DNA of 64,000 bases, from the NCBI RefSeq assembly GCF_020921035.1, contig NC_063157.1, positions 434,001 through 498,000 of the forward strand, written 5' to 3'. A program made the position numbers and the translations under genes. Position 1 is the first letter of the stretch. Every line of letters starts with the position of its first letter. Shown one piece after another: positions 1 through 16,200 of the stretch. The notes under the pieces were generated by a model. It worked only from the letters and a program-made list of their open reading frames with translations, was not told where the DNA came from and searched no databases. Origin of the DNA: Rhodamnia argentea (Eukaryota; Streptophyta; Magnoliopsida; Myrtales; Myrtaceae).

Positions 1-489
1 GAGGATAAGACCGCGGGAGTGAAGAACCAGATCACGATCACCAACGACAAAGGGCGATTGAGCAAGGAAGACATTGAGAGGATGGTGCAGGAGGCAGAGA
101 AGTACAAATCAGAGGACGAGCAGGTGAAGAAGAAGGTGGAAGCCAAGAATGCGCTCGAGAATTATGCGTACAACATGAGGAACACGGTGAAGGACGACAA
201 GTTCGCCGGGAAGCTAGACCCGGAAGACAAGCAGAAGATCGAGAAGGCGATCGAGGAGGCAATCGAGTGGCTGGACCGGAACCAGCTGGCCGAGGTGGAT
301 GAGCTGGAGGATAAATTGAAGGATCTAGAGGGGCTGTGCAATCCGATCATAGCCAAGATGTACCAGGGCGGACCCGGTGGCGGCGATGTGCCGATGGGTG
401 GTGCCGACATGCCTGGTGGTGGTTTCAGCAAGCCCGGATCAGGAGGCAGCGGTGGCGGTGCTGGCCCAAAGATCGAAGAGGTTGATTGA
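1..489 (+). CDS. HSC70: Cytosolic HSC70/HSP70, C-terminal end (partial at left edge)
   Basis: This is the last 162 residues of a 70-kDa heat shock cognate, an ATP-driven chaperone of cytosol and nucleus. The frame is open from base 1 (Glu-Asp-Lys-Thr-Ala-Gly) and the true start lies to the left of the window. It covers the end of the substrate-binding domain ([18 protein letters not shown]), the helical lid ([32 protein letters not shown]) and a Gly-rich tail. It ends in GPKIEEVD; the EEVD terminus is the docking site for TPR co-chaperones such as HOP and CHIP and marks the cytosolic class. No intron is seen in the visible part. A second methionine frame overlaps its 3' end but is a shadow. 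The family call is very secure; which HSC70 paralogue it is cannot be told. Confidence 0.97.
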   Translation, partial: EDKTAGVKNQITITNDKGRLSKEDIERMVQEAEKYKSEDEQVKKKVEAKNALENYAYNMRNTVKDDKFAGKLDPEDKQKIEKAIEEAIEWLDRNQLAEVDELEDKLKDLEGLCNPIIAKMYQGGPGGGDVPMGGADMPGGGFSKPGSGGSGGGAGPKIEEVD

Positions 490-718
490 GCATTTGTCTA
501 GAGATTGGCGCTCTGTTTTTCCAAGGGTTGCTTTGCTGCTATTTGCTCTGTTTTGGGCTTTTGGCACCTTGGTACATACATATTACTAGGAATGGTTTCA
601 TGTGACATGTCAGAAATGATGGGAGTCCGGTGTGATCTATACTAGAAGTCTTCCTTTCTTTTCTTTTCTTTTTTTTATGTTGTTGTGCTTTGATGTAATT
701 TAAGTTTTACCTTGAATG

Positions 719-724
719 AATAAA
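719..724 (+). terminator. Poly(A) signal of the HSC70 gene
   Basis: A canonical AATAAA lies 230 bases after the stop codon, following a T-rich 3' UTR, and fits as the polyadenylation signal of this gene. Confidence 0.6.
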
Positions 725-1016
725 GTTGTCTTGGACCCTAATTTCCAAGAGGTTACTATGTCCCTCCTTTACAAGAAAGGTCTGATCAGTTGCTTGTTGA
801 GAATTTGCCATGAGAGTATGATATCCGCAAATCAGTTTGCGAGTTTCTCTTTACTTAGCCAATTCCAAGTTCTTGTTTTCACCTGATTACTTGGTTCGCC
901 GCTCTAACCATACGGGGCGGTATCATCTGCCGTGGAAAGACTTCAGCCTGTCGTGTGGTCCAACCCATGGGCGGAGTTGCCCTCATCCCCCCGACCCCCA
1001 TTGCTCAGTGCTCTCT

Positions 1017-1057
1017 GCTGCTGGGCTGGGCTGGGCTGGGCTGGGCTGGGCTGGGCT
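1017..1057. repeat. (CTGGG)n pentanucleotide repeat
   Basis: About eight nearly perfect head-to-tail CTGGG units lie downstream of the HSC70 gene. The rest of 725-1446 holds no gene that I can support. Confidence 0.9.
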
Positions 1058-1449
1058 TCTATAAGAGAATGAAAGGCTCTCAATATAAGGGCACGTGAAG
1101 ATCTCATCGGAGTTCGTTTTCTGCCGCCACTGGCCGGCTGTTGGGGAAAGACAGCGCGGCCTTCTTTTGGGTGAGGGCAGTGGGGGTCAAACAAGTTCTT
1201 GCTGCAGAGTGGGGGCTACAAGCACCCGGCCCCAATTGGAATGGACCATATCAGTTTCTGGGGAGTTAAGATTCAAAAGAGGCTTCTTAGGCAGACGGGC
1301 CAAGGCCCAACCCGATCCAGCTGCGAGCCAGCACACCCTTCAAATTATTTGCCTTATGTTAGGCTGAAACCAAAGCATCCTTTTAGAAGATGTTGGCGTG
1401 ATCTCAAACCTATACCTTTACTTGTTCCATTAGCCTTCCCAACGACTTA

Positions 1450-2015
1450 GGCCCTATTTGATTCAATATTGGAAATGAGCATTGGGGCTCCAAAGTCCCT
1501 TGGTCAAATACAAATGGTGTTTGGTTCATTTTTCGACTCACTTTGAAGAAATATAATTACATATCAAATGCTCAATAAAGTTCTTTAGCCCAAATCTTTG
1601 AGCTAAAGAACTTTTATGAAATGCAACTAATTTTTTTCTTTTAAATCTTGTCACCTTAGTTTACCGCCACCCGTCGCCACTGTCGCCTCCCATTGCCGCC
1701 GCTCATCACCGCCGCCGCCACGGACCACCACCACCACCACCGCTTGCCAATAGTCGCCCACCACCGATTGCCACCCGCCATTACCGCCGCCATCCGCCAC
1801 TACCGATCGCCACCGACCACCGCTAACCGTAGTTTTTTTTTTCAAAAAGTAAAAATACTTTACAAAGCTCATTTTTCATCAAACGGCATTTACGTCAAAG
1901 TTGTTTTCCAATATGTTTTTAAAATACAATTTACCAAGCACTACTTGCATTTTGAAAAAGGCCTTTAGCACATTTTCTCAAAATCCCTTGGCCAAACGTT
2001 GAACCAAACAAGCCC
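1450..2015. mobile_element. PIF/Harbinger (Tourist-like) MITE
   Basis: The left end reads GGCCCTATTTGATTCAA and the reverse complement of the right end reads GGGCTTGTTTGGTTCAA (13 of 17 identical). The element is flanked by TTA at 1447-1449 and again at 2016-2018. A TTA/TAA target duplication with GGSC...TTTGGTT ends is the hallmark of PIF/Harbinger MITEs. The centre (about 1660-1830) is a CCGCCA/CACCAC low-complexity tract that produces His- and Gly-rich spurious frames on both strands. There is no transposase, so it is non-autonomous. Confidence 0.75.
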
Positions 2016-2018
2016 TTA

Positions 2019-2605
2019 ATCCAGTTGAGGTGCGGAATAGGAATTTCATGTTTACTATATTTCAATTTAGATTTAGAGAAATAGAGTGACGATTTTGATT
2101 GTCGTGCAAAAATGCAAGGACCACCCACCGACGATATCGACCATCGATTCAATGCTACTCATGAAAATATTTCCCTCCACACTATCACTCTCCTGTACAG
2201 TTTCGAATTGATCATGCCGGGTCGCGTGTCCTTAAGCATACAACATGATTAAGTTCCACAAAGCTGATCATTCCCATGAATCTTGTAGACAGAGCAGACA
2301 GAGGAAAATGGAAAAGGCTTATCAAGAAATCCATCCAAGGCCGTGAACCGTGAAGATGTCATTAGAATTTACTCACCTAATTCTCCATAACAAATCTCCA
2401 ATTAGGAGATAACCTGCGTTCAGACATCATCAAAAGTAATGTCTTTCTGGCTATAATTGTACTCTTGATCAACTCCACCCCTATGCTCCCCCTGATTTCC
2501 GTATATAAACAGGGCATGCACAAGAGGGAAAAGTGATCAGAGGTGCTGAAAGAATCAATCAAACCGGAAGAGACGGCACATACAAGAACCAACCGAAGAG
2601 GCTGA
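2019..2605. other. Intergenic stretch, no gene seen
   Basis: Only short incoherent frames are present between the MITE and the hAT element. No conserved motif was seen. Confidence 0.6.
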
Positions 2606-2613
2606 GGTAAAAT

Positions 2614-2817
2614 TAGAGGTGGCCAAATGGACCCGTGGGCTCGGAACCGGCCCGTTGACCGGGCCCCCGGTTCCAACCCGGTTTAAAAAAAAAAAAAAAG
2701 TATGTTAGGTGAAAAGGAAACCGGACGAACCGGCGGTTCCAAACCGGAACCGAACCCCCCCCCCGGGCCCGTTCCACCCTTTGGCCGTTCGCCGAACCGC
2801 TTTCGAACGCCATCCTA
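2614..2817. mobile_element. hAT-type MITE, 204 bp, with intact 8-bp target duplication
   Basis: The left end TAGAGGTGGCCAAA and the reverse complement of the right end TAGGATGGCG form short imperfect TIRs. GGTAAAAT occurs directly on both sides (2606-2613 and 2818-2825), a perfect 8-bp duplication as hAT transposases make. The inside is rich in CCGGTTCC/GGAACCGG palindromic words that can fold, plus an A-run. There is no coding capacity. It lies downstream of the HCT gene. Confidence 0.85.
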
Positions 2818-3043
2818 GGTAAAATGATACTAAAATTGGTTCAAGCGTTCTTAAATGTGCAATTTTTGCAACAAAAATAGCTTGTCTTACAGGAACATTT
2901 GTACTCACATAAAAGGAACATCAAGATTGCATTGTTAAGGTATTAGGAAACAAACACAATTTTTAGGGTGGAGAAAAAATTTCGATGCACTTGATCCGAT
3001 CAGCTACAATTCATCTGACCTGAAAGGTTCTCTCGAACCCTCG

Positions 3044-6960
<3,917 letters not shown>

Positions 6961-6991
6961 GGAGAGAGTAGCGATGTCTGGTCTGAGTAAA

Positions 6992-6998
6992 TATATAA
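6992..6998 (-). promoter_or_regulatory. TATA box of the HCT gene
   Basis: TATATAT reads on the minus strand about 30 bases before the CT-rich leader. It is a typical plant TATA followed by a CT-rich start region. Confidence 0.55.
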
Positions 6999-7061
6999 AC
7001 TAAACGGAGGAGGAGGTGGAGGAGAGCCCAATCGAATTTGGGGCGCCTCACTGTGACGCTC

Positions 7062-7068
7062 ACCTACC
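7062..7068 (+). promoter_or_regulatory. AC-I element (ACCTACC) in the HCT promoter
   Basis: ACCTACC is the AC-I/SMRE type site bound by lignin R2R3-MYB factors (MYB46/58/63 class). It lies 65-70 bases upstream of the HCT TATA box, the position usual in phenylpropanoid promoters. Orientation is opposite to the gene, which AC elements tolerate. Confidence 0.55.
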
Positions 7069-10000
7069 GCGCCTACTGACGTTGACCACTGCCCAGCTGC
7101 CACGTCATCTTCCCGTTCTTGGCCTGGCGCGCCTCTTCCCCACTCTTCCTTTGTTTTTCTTTTTGAACTAAAGGAGGCTTTAAGACTACTAATAATTGTT
7201 GTTTTAATACGTTCAATATACAAAATTATGAAAGTATTTACGTTAATCGCATCTGGGCAGACTTTTTCTTTTTATTTTTTTTATTTAATCTACATTTTGC
7301 GACAGACCCATTTTTTTATTTTTTTTATTTGAAACACTTGAATTTTTTATTATATATAAAATACTCACACATAAGTTCACACATAATCTCTTCCTAATTT
7401 CTCGAAATGTCAATAATACTTGAAATTCCAAAGGCTTTTTGCTTTTTATGTAGCACAAACAAACAGGCTCCAACATTTACTTCGCGCTTCGACCAAAAAA
7501 AAAAATACATTTACTTCGCCATTTAGAAAAAAAAAAGTTTAATTCTATTGTGATATACATTTCTTGAAATAAATGTTAAGGATGAGACCCTTTCTTGGTT
7601 TGAAATTAGCTAAAAGACATTAAATTCTAGAAGAACTCTCTTTTATTAAGTGTGAATAAAGAGGCTCTGAACAAGTCCTCCCATTTTTTTTAGCATGGAT
7701 GAGTAAATTAAATGACCAAGGGAGCCTATTCGATGATCTCGGACGTCTTCAGTGACGTGACTAGGTCAATTCCAAATAAAAATACGAGTTGTTACATCAT
7801 GTGGTTATGGCAGCTAACATAGGCCAGGAGTACTCAATGAAAGCACGTCTTCTTCTTTATCCTTGCTTCGCAAAAAAATGTTACATTAAACGCCTGAAAA
7901 TTCAATTTATACTGATCACGTTGCAATCATATGCTAATCTATTACATGATTTACAATGACAAGCACATTCGAGAAGGGATCTCAAATTGTTGTCCCTCTC
8001 TCGAACAACTTCACAAGATAAATCAGAAAAGGGTTAAACCAAAGATGGAATCATCGTGTGGTTGAGGTGAAAAAGATGGATCCCCAATAGAGATTTTGAC
8101 TTGTTGGGGTTGTTAGATAAAGATAGGATTGACACCCATGTTTTCGGTCACAATGACAAAGAATGGACGATCCATGCGTGGAGAAAAAAAAGGCCGAGGG
8201 AGAGATGGAAGTTGGTGAGACAACGACCTAATCCAAAACTTGCTAGAACACAAAGCTCGGGCCCCACCCTGACCCACACCCACCTCCACCTCAAAAAAAT
8301 TGCCCGGCAAAATTTATCCCATTCTTTATGTTATTTTGTACCATACCTAATTCAGAATACATGTTCCCGAATCAGCCTTAGTATTAAGGCTAGGAGATCG
8401 TGGTCTAGACGCGTTTGATGTAATGTCCTAACAAGTGATCTAAAAAAGCTAATTAAATAATTAAATATAAAATTATTGTGGAGTTTGACAGTAGGTCGAT
8501 ACCTCATATTTTTCTATCACATCGTCTGTCGAGCGATTCGCATCGTAATAAAAATTTATTGGACCCCAAATCAGAAGTCAAATGGATGAAAATCATCTAC
8601 GAAACAGCACGGCGCAATCATCATAGGAAGTCGAGCAAACCCACGACCAACCTCACCAATCGTGGGTCTTTGGGTGGGTGGGGCGGGGTGGGGTGCGGGC
8701 CCACTTGGGGTTTGGTGGAGCTGAACTGGCCGAGCCCCTAACCCAATTAGGCTTGTCCTGACGCCATTCCCCGCCACGTGTCGGTGACCTTGGGGGTTGG
8801 GGGCACTTGTGTCGGATCCGACATAGTGGCGGTCGTTTCACGAGGTCATCGTGACGGCATCACGTCGAGGCCCAGGTTTTTCTTCTGCTTTTTGCGAGAT
8901 CTCCAATGTCTTGTTTCGTCGGCATTGATCCTTTTTTTTTATCGAAATTCATACTCCGGTTTTTAAACATGATTAAAGGGTCCGTGATCATTTTGGAGAG
9001 GAGAATTCTAAATAATCAAAAAATCAATGGGCAAAGTTTGCAAAGAATTAAATAGAATTACTTGAATATTACATATACCAGAGTTTAATTCGATGGAAAG
9101 ACTTCACAAGTACAAATACAAATGAATCGATACAAATGAAATTAAAAGAAAATGTGCAAACGTAGATCAAATCAGAGTTTAATTCAATAGTACAGTTTGG
9201 TAAGCACAATTTCATTCAAGAAAAACGAATTAACGCATTCAAAACGATGTTAGAGTTTGACTCGATGATAATCCCTTGAATAAAAATAAACATCGAGATA
9301 TTACTCGACGATGAAAATCTGAAAGCTACAGTTAAGAAAAGTAAATGCGATACGATAAATAAAGATAAAACAAATTTGTTGATTTATTCGGGGTATGCTC
9401 CCTTTATAGTTGTCCAATGTTATTTATAATTGTTGGAATTGTAACTACCCTTCGGCGGTTGCATCTTTTATACGTCAAAAGTTACCGCGCTCTTCATTTT
9501 CTTCAAATTTTCCTGACTTGGTCTTCGACCAGTTATTTAACTCCAAATAACTGTTGGTGCTTTCGTCTGATCCTTCTACTAAGGTTGGTCGTGCCGACGT
9601 TCTCAGTTACTTGGGGTCTTGAAGTCCACAATCCCAATAAATGTCGATAGGACATTCACCAGCTCTTCTTTAGATCACGAGGGCTTGCCCTTGTTCTTCG
9701 CATTCCGCGGGCCTCTTGACTTGTTCTCAGGACTCATTTTGATTCTATTTGCCTCAAAAATACCCTCCCGCCATGGAATTCAAGAGGATAATCTTCATAT
9801 TCCTCGGCCCTCCTTGAAAAGATTTTGAACCTATTGTGATTGTCTCTCATTGGTGCTTAAATTACTAGACGGTCTAATGACCTCTTTGATCAATGCCTAT
9901 CGATACTTTATAAGTTTTCTTCATTCTCTACCAAAACGCATATTCCTCACATGTTTGTCACACGCATCGAATCTTCATGTACCCCACTTGGGTGTCGACT

Positions 10001-11205
10001 CCTTACGTCCTTTGCACGTGTGTTAATCCCTCACACGATCCAAGCTTGCATCGATCTCTCACGGGTACAGCACGTGTTTCAGCGGGCGAATTATTTCGAG
10101 TGCCAATACTTGAAGTTCGGGTGGAGTTTAATGAAACTTTTCAAGCTTACAAAATGGCAATCGCTTTCAATTTTTCGGAATGGAGCATGATGCGCAAAAT
10201 TTGATAGGTCATAACGCTATCTAATTTGGACTAAACACAAAAATATACTCACCTCCAGCCTAGACGTCGTAGCTAATCGTGATTGATGTTTCAAAGTGAA
10301 ACCTTCGTATGTGAATTTGCTTTCTAGAACAAGATCAAAAGAGGGCAAAGAAAAAAACAAAAACTAGGACATATAACGAAGTTCATACCAGCATGGCGAC
10401 CTTGACAATACCTTAATTAATTCGAACGCATTCCCATATCGCACGTCAACGTGGGATGCATGAAGATTTTGCTAATGTCAAATAGCCTGGTCAAGAATCG
10501 AGCAGAAAAACGATGACAGCCCTCACCTACCACACGTGACTTTAGGTGGAACATGGGATTATACAAGTTGGGTGCAAGGGAGAATTGGCATGGCATTGAA
10601 GGAGTCAAAACCAAACGAAGTCCTCAACTTCGCAGCCTCACTCAACAACCTCTGCATGAAGACGACACGCGATACAGTGATGATATTCCTCGAACAAGGT
10701 ATCGAGTTCGATCGTCCATCTAACCATCATCGCCGATTTGAGCGGACATCCACGACGTTGAAAAGCTCGCAATTATTCCTTGTTCTCAGTAGATCCACTT
10801 CAAGCATCATGTATCGAGCATTATCATAAGAAAATTCTCTTACTTTCGCCGCACGGCTCGTCGACGGCAATTCAAGCGAGAGAACCCGGTGAATATATGA
10901 CTCGGTGTACGATGCCGCATTACATAGATAAGAGTATGAGAAATGTGTGGTGAGGTGGAAGGACTTTAGGGAATCGAAGATGAATTAATTGGGGAAGATG
11001 ATTGTCCCACCAAGATGTTGTAGATCTGAATTTGACGTCGCAATCGCAACATCGCGTTTACTCCAACACGTGCCGTGGTCCTACTTTTCCATAATATCAA
11101 ACCCCCCAACTGTAAACGAGAATCAACTGTGGGAGCTATTAGACCTTCGATTAGACGGCAAGAATTAAATGAGGTAGAGCGCCTCGAATATATAATTTCA
11201 CACAT
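7069..11205. other. 4-kb intergenic region without a supported gene
   Basis: The region is AT-rich with poly(A)/poly(T) runs and only short incoherent frames. The part from about 8950 to 10300 has the look of old repeat DNA, but I could not fix its ends or family. A CACGTG core lies near 8775 without a gene beside it. Confidence 0.5.
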
Positions 11206-11214
11206 TATCGAAAT

Positions 11215-11600
11215 CGGAACAAAAAAGAATTGTCCAAAAAGTTCTAAACCTACTACATTTATGTCAATTCAATCATAAATTTATTGACAACTTGTCAATT
11301 CGGTTCCAAATCTTAAAATTATGCCAATTTAGTCCTAAATCTTTTAATAATTTGTCAAATTAGTCCTAAACCTTTAAATGAATTGTTTATGTAGTCATTT
11401 CGATCAATTACTCAAATAATAAGCTTATAACTAAAATTACAAAACTTCAAAAGATTTATGACTAAATTGACATAATTTAAAGGTTTATGATTAAATTGGC
11501 AAATCGTCAAAATGTTTATGATTAAATTGACACAATTAAAAAGTTTAGGACTGAATTAGTAAGTTGCCAAAATGTTTTAGACATTTTTGGTAAGTTTCCC
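11215..11600. mobile_element. Mutator-like palindromic MITE, family A, copy 1
   Basis: The two halves are near reverse complements, built of roughly 30-base units of the pattern 'cctaaac..., gtcaatt...agtc' on the left and 'ggtttatgactaaattgac' on the right. The flanks are TATCGAAAT (11206-11214) and TATCGAAAC (11601-11609), a 9-bp target duplication with one mismatch, as expected of Mutator-like elements. No coding capacity. 386 bp. Confidence 0.75.
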
Positions 11601-11869
11601 TATCGAAACCTTATTAAATGTGGCTATATGAGAGAGAACATGATAAAGTGGAGGCATGGAAATGAAGAAGGAAACCATTGTATAATCCATGACAAACCTC
11701 GATCGTGGTCGAGTCTAAACTATAAATTTGAAAATGCATGACCCTTGATTCGGAGAACCCAATAACAAAATTGTGTTTTTATCGTAATTGGATCGAGATA
11801 GATTCATTCACAATTAGTGGTGAAAAGATAAAAGGGATATTATCTCGCAACACCAACGAAATCCGAGTT

Positions 11870-12110
11870 CGAGCTTCTCTCGAGATTAGAGAAAATGTCC
11901 CAATCACTTAGGTCTAGCTCGGGCAAATTCAAAACATAATCGAGTCGAGCCCGAGCTCGAGGGCTACGAGATGTTTGAAATCGTAGTCGCCCGAGATTAG
12001 AATAAAGTTCCCAACCACGTAAGTCTAGGTCGAGCAAATTAAAAACATGATCGAGTGGAGCTCGAGCTCGAGAATTCCAGCTTTCGTCGAGCACGAGCTC
12101 GAGGGCCGAA
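11870..12110. repeat. Tandem duplication of about 111 bp rich in GAGCTCGAG
   Basis: The stretch from 11881 (cgagattagagaaaatgtcc) is repeated from 11992 (cgagattagaataaagttcc) with the same order of words, ending each time in a GAGCTCGAG run. It is probably the inside of an old MITE. No gene. Confidence 0.6.
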
Positions 12111-12379
12111 AGAGGTTCGAAAATGCAAATGGCTCCTCGGGGGTTCTATTCTATTCTGGAAAATTATGAACCAAAGGCCCAAAAAATAACGGGCTTTGCA
12201 ATCAAGTCCATTGGGCCTCAAAAGGTCAACCCCGATATAGACCCGAAATCAGAAAGGAAAAGCAAAAAAATCGGAACTCGTGTGAGGTGTAGCCATTTCA
12301 CACTGGTCAGGCAGTAGCGAAACAAATCGCCAATCAGCCAAAACCAGTCATGTCACACAGCCACTAACGGAAAGATCTC

Positions 12380-13182
12380 TCTCTCATCTCTCTCTCTGTG
12401 CTCGAGGAAGAAGTGCGGTGTCCTTAATCTGGCGAGTGAGTTCATCAACCTGAAAATCTTGCTTTTGTTGCTTTTATCGATGTGATTTCACCACCTCGCG
12501 CCCTTGATTTTGCTGTCAATCTCGTGTAATCGGGCTCGGATACTCGTTCGCTTCTTTCTCCTAGCAATGGTTTTGGATGACCTGCGCGATTGTGCGTCCG
12601 AGTTTCCTCAGTCGTCCTATGGCGATTTGTAGTCGAAGCAATCACTCGGTCTTAGCTGGATTAGCTTACTTCGGTGCGTTTGCAGTGACAGCATGAACAT
12701 GTTAAGCGTATAGGGTGGAGGCGCGGATTGGATTGGTTCAACAATTTTCGATCTTCATTCGGCAGCTTTGAAGCTCTTGGTTTGAGCTGAAGTGCGATAT
12801 TGAGTTCATTTGTTAAGTGCGCAGCTTTCAGTGTGATGTGTGTATGTACGGATGATGAACTTGGAGCTGTACCGGCTTGCTGGCACTCAGCAGTCCGTTC
12901 AACTCTTGGTTGCAGATTCTTGGGGAGTCGAGTCGATTAAGTATTAGTCCTTTGAGGTTCTTACTCAATTCTGAAGTTTTACACCATAAGTTGCTCTATT
13001 TGCAATTTTCATTTCTACTTTCCGTCCACGTGATTAAATAAAGGAGGGAAACAGCTGCTTGCTTTCCTCCATGCCTATACCTATATGTAATAGTTTCCGG
13101 GCGGTGGAAGGATATTGGCTTTTACCTTGTTAACAAGAGAAAGTCGGGTTACAAGTTTTTTTTGCATTTTCATTGGCTGCAG
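12380..13182 (+). promoter_or_regulatory. 5' leader exon and leader intron of the PP2C gene
   Basis: A CT-rich leader (TCTCTCTC at about 12370-12395) ends at 12435 in a GTGAGT donor. The intron closes at the pyrimidine-rich acceptor ending TGCAG at 13182, 26 bases before the start codon. This puts the transcription start near 12360-12390. Inferred from splice signals. Confidence 0.55.
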
Positions 13183-13208
13183 AGGCTTTATCAGTTTTGC
13201 GGCAGGAT

Positions 13209-16200
13209 ATGGGCATATACCTCAGCTCTCCGAAAACTGACAAGTTCTCAGAAGATGGTGGGAATGACAGGCTTTCTTATGGGCTGTCCTCCATGCAAGG
13301 GTGGCGCGCAACCATGGAAGATGCAGTTAATATTCTTTCTATGTCGCTCGATTTTGTTTTCATATAATTATGCTCTTAATTAAGCTTTGCATATTGCTAG
13401 CTGTGGTCCAATATTTTGCTTTGGCCTTTATAAAGCCTCTTCCATGAAGACCAACGTTCCTGGTTTTTAAATTAGTCTGGTGAATCTTGGTAGTTGGTTC
13501 TTTTTAGCTCAAAATTTTCTAAAGTTATTTCAAATACTGTGTCCTAGGGGTGCCTTTGTTTTGGTCAATACAAGTATTGAAACTGCTCGTGAGTGCTCCT
13601 AATCTGCTTTTAAAATTTGCTGGGTGAATTTGCAATTATGGGGTGAGGTGGCTTGAGGTGACTAAATTTGTCAATACCACTCGTGAAGTAGTTCCTCCAA
13701 CGATTGGCTTATTTTGTGTTTTGGTTGCCTGTGGTTCGTAGCTGTGGCCTTAATTTTCAGTTTTTGAAGCAACTTTTTGCTTGCACCTTTTCAGCCAGAA
13801 GCTATGGTTGGGCCTTTTTAGTGCCCCCAACTCCCAAGCAGGAGCTTACTTTAAGTTAATCATGAACTCATTATGTTATGCACTCTCAAGCTTGCTCAAT
13901 CTTGGCACTCAACAGTGCATTGATATGTAGTCTTCTCAGCATGCAGCTTATCCAGATCTTGATGATTCCACGTCTTTCTTTGGAGTCTATGATGGTCATG
14001 GAGGTTAGAACTAGTTCTCTTGGTTCTTATTTTATATGCTTGAGAGTCTAATTCAACATATGCCTAGTTATTTGGCCAAAAGGAATGCGTAGCTACATTT
14101 TATATTCTTCTTCCTGCTCTTGCACTATCATTTTAGATCAAAGTCGTTTTCTATCATAGTTTTTCCCTAAATCTTGTTGCCATTCACCCTTGTTTTCCTG
14201 TCCTCTAATCAATAGGAGACCATATCGAATAGGGTAACTTACTCAAAGTGCAGGCAGTTCATGATATCTTTTATGTCCACAAGACGATGTGTTGGAAGTA
14301 GATTGGTTTAGAATGGCCATGCATATTCTACTTCCCTTGTTGGGAATTGATCTATTTGCCTGCCTTGTTTAACCATTGTGTATGTCTTTCCTTTTTCAAT
14401 GTGATTAGTGCTTCTTGTGAGTAATAGGAAGCCATTCCATGAATTAACAATCAGGTCTACGACATTGAGGTCTTTACACCTCATGTGTAGCACAAAAGGC
14501 ATACTTCGCAGATTGGTCCCCATAACACCCACAAACTATGACATTCTCATAAAAGCTTTGTGCTTCTTTCCAAGTGTGATTTTGTTCAACCCTATCATGA
14601 TGCCCTCTTTGTTCATTGCACATTCGAATAGTCTTTTTCTGAAAAAGCTTTTGATGAAGCTTCCGTTCTTCTTTTCTCGGTATCATTGACTCATATTGTA
14701 TACTCATGGAAGCAATTTTGCTTACAGGCAAAGCAGTTGCTAAGTTTTGTGCGAAGTATCTCCATCAGCAGGTACTCAAGCATGAAGCTTATGCTGCTGG
14801 AGATTTGAGCACTCCTGCACGGAGAGCTTTTCTCAGGTTCGCACACTGGCTGTAATTGGACCATTGTTAAATTTTCGCAATCAAGGTCTTTTTGGATTCT
14901 TTAGGATTGCTCGGTCATTAGGAAGAGTGCTATTCTGTAGCATTTCCTAAATTGTTAGTTGTTGAGAATCTGTTTCTCTCAAATTTTTTGGCGACTTCTT
15001 TATTACTTTAAGCAACATTTCATGCTATCTTCTGGTTTACTGATTTCATGCTTCTGACCCAATGTTTGGTACAGAATGGATGAAATGATGCGTGGGCAAA
15101 GAGGGTGGAGGGAATTGGCAATATTGGGAGATAAGATAGACAAGTTTTCTGGAATGATAGAAGGATTCATTTGGTCTCCCAGGAGCACTGACACCAATGA
15201 GCAGACTGGTGATTGGCGCTCCGAAGAGGTATATTACACCATCAAGTTTGCTGTCCTTCCAAAATTACATATTTTGTACAATTCATAAGTTGAAAGGGTG
15301 TTGGTTGCTATCAAGTCACTATCATCTTAAAGAAGTTCTTCAAAGCAGGAGTGTTCAAAAAAGCCTGCTGGCCTGAAAACCCGGTTGGCCTAACTTTTCA
15401 GGCCCAGGCAAAATCAGTCTGGGCTTTCAGGTCACTCTCAGGCCGTTTTGATTTTTGGGCCCCTTCGGACATTGGCTTGGAAAAAAAACCAGCCATGGCA
15501 CAAAATAACATGTGTATAATTACCAGAACTTAACACTTCCTCCCAAATCTTCTCATTCTCCTGCACGCCTCTTCCCCTCTCTCTGACTCTTTCCCTCTTG
15601 AATCCCTGTGATCTCTCAACTCCCTCGTGTCTCGGTCAATTGACCTCTCAGCCGTCTCCTCGCCTCCTACTAGAGCACCACTAACCCTTATACAAGTAGC
15701 GAATTAGTGAATCTCGTAGGCGTAAAAAGTAGGCGTAAAGCACAGCACCTCACCCTCCATCTTCTGATCAACAAGTTTAGGGTTTGGTGTTTTATGAAGC
15801 CATGACCTGCATATCTTGGCTTTAGTTTTGTTCTTTTGTGCTGTTGGTGCATCAAATGTTGAATGTGGTTAATCTGTTGGTGAATCAAATGCCAATATTC
15901 ATTATTATGTTTGAATAAGGTGTATAATCAGGTCTTAGGTGTGGCCCCAAAAACGATCAGGTCTTGGTCTTTTTGTTTAGGTTTTATCTTGATTAATTTG
16001 AGTTAATAGCCACGCCTGCAGATCTTTCATATAATGGTTTGGGCTAGGCCCATATTGGACTGATCTAAACGTGGTTATTCGGGGCTGGGCCATTTTCCCT
16101 TCCATCCGCCGGGCCTACTGTTCAGGCTGGGACAAATTTTCACCTGAGCCTAGCCAGCCCGGCCATGAACACCCCTACAGGCTTCTTGCTTCTTAACGTA

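Noticed and set aside
38-431. Minus-strand open frames across the HSC70 end
   Set aside because: They are shadows of a strongly coding + strand frame with a known protein.
1017-1057. CTGGG array as an interstitial telomere
   Set aside because: Plant telomere repeats are TTTAGGG; this is a simple pentamer repeat.
1651-1968. His-rich and Gly-rich proteins on opposite strands
   Set aside because: Both come from the CCGCCA/CACCAC tract inside the MITE and have no start context or homologue.
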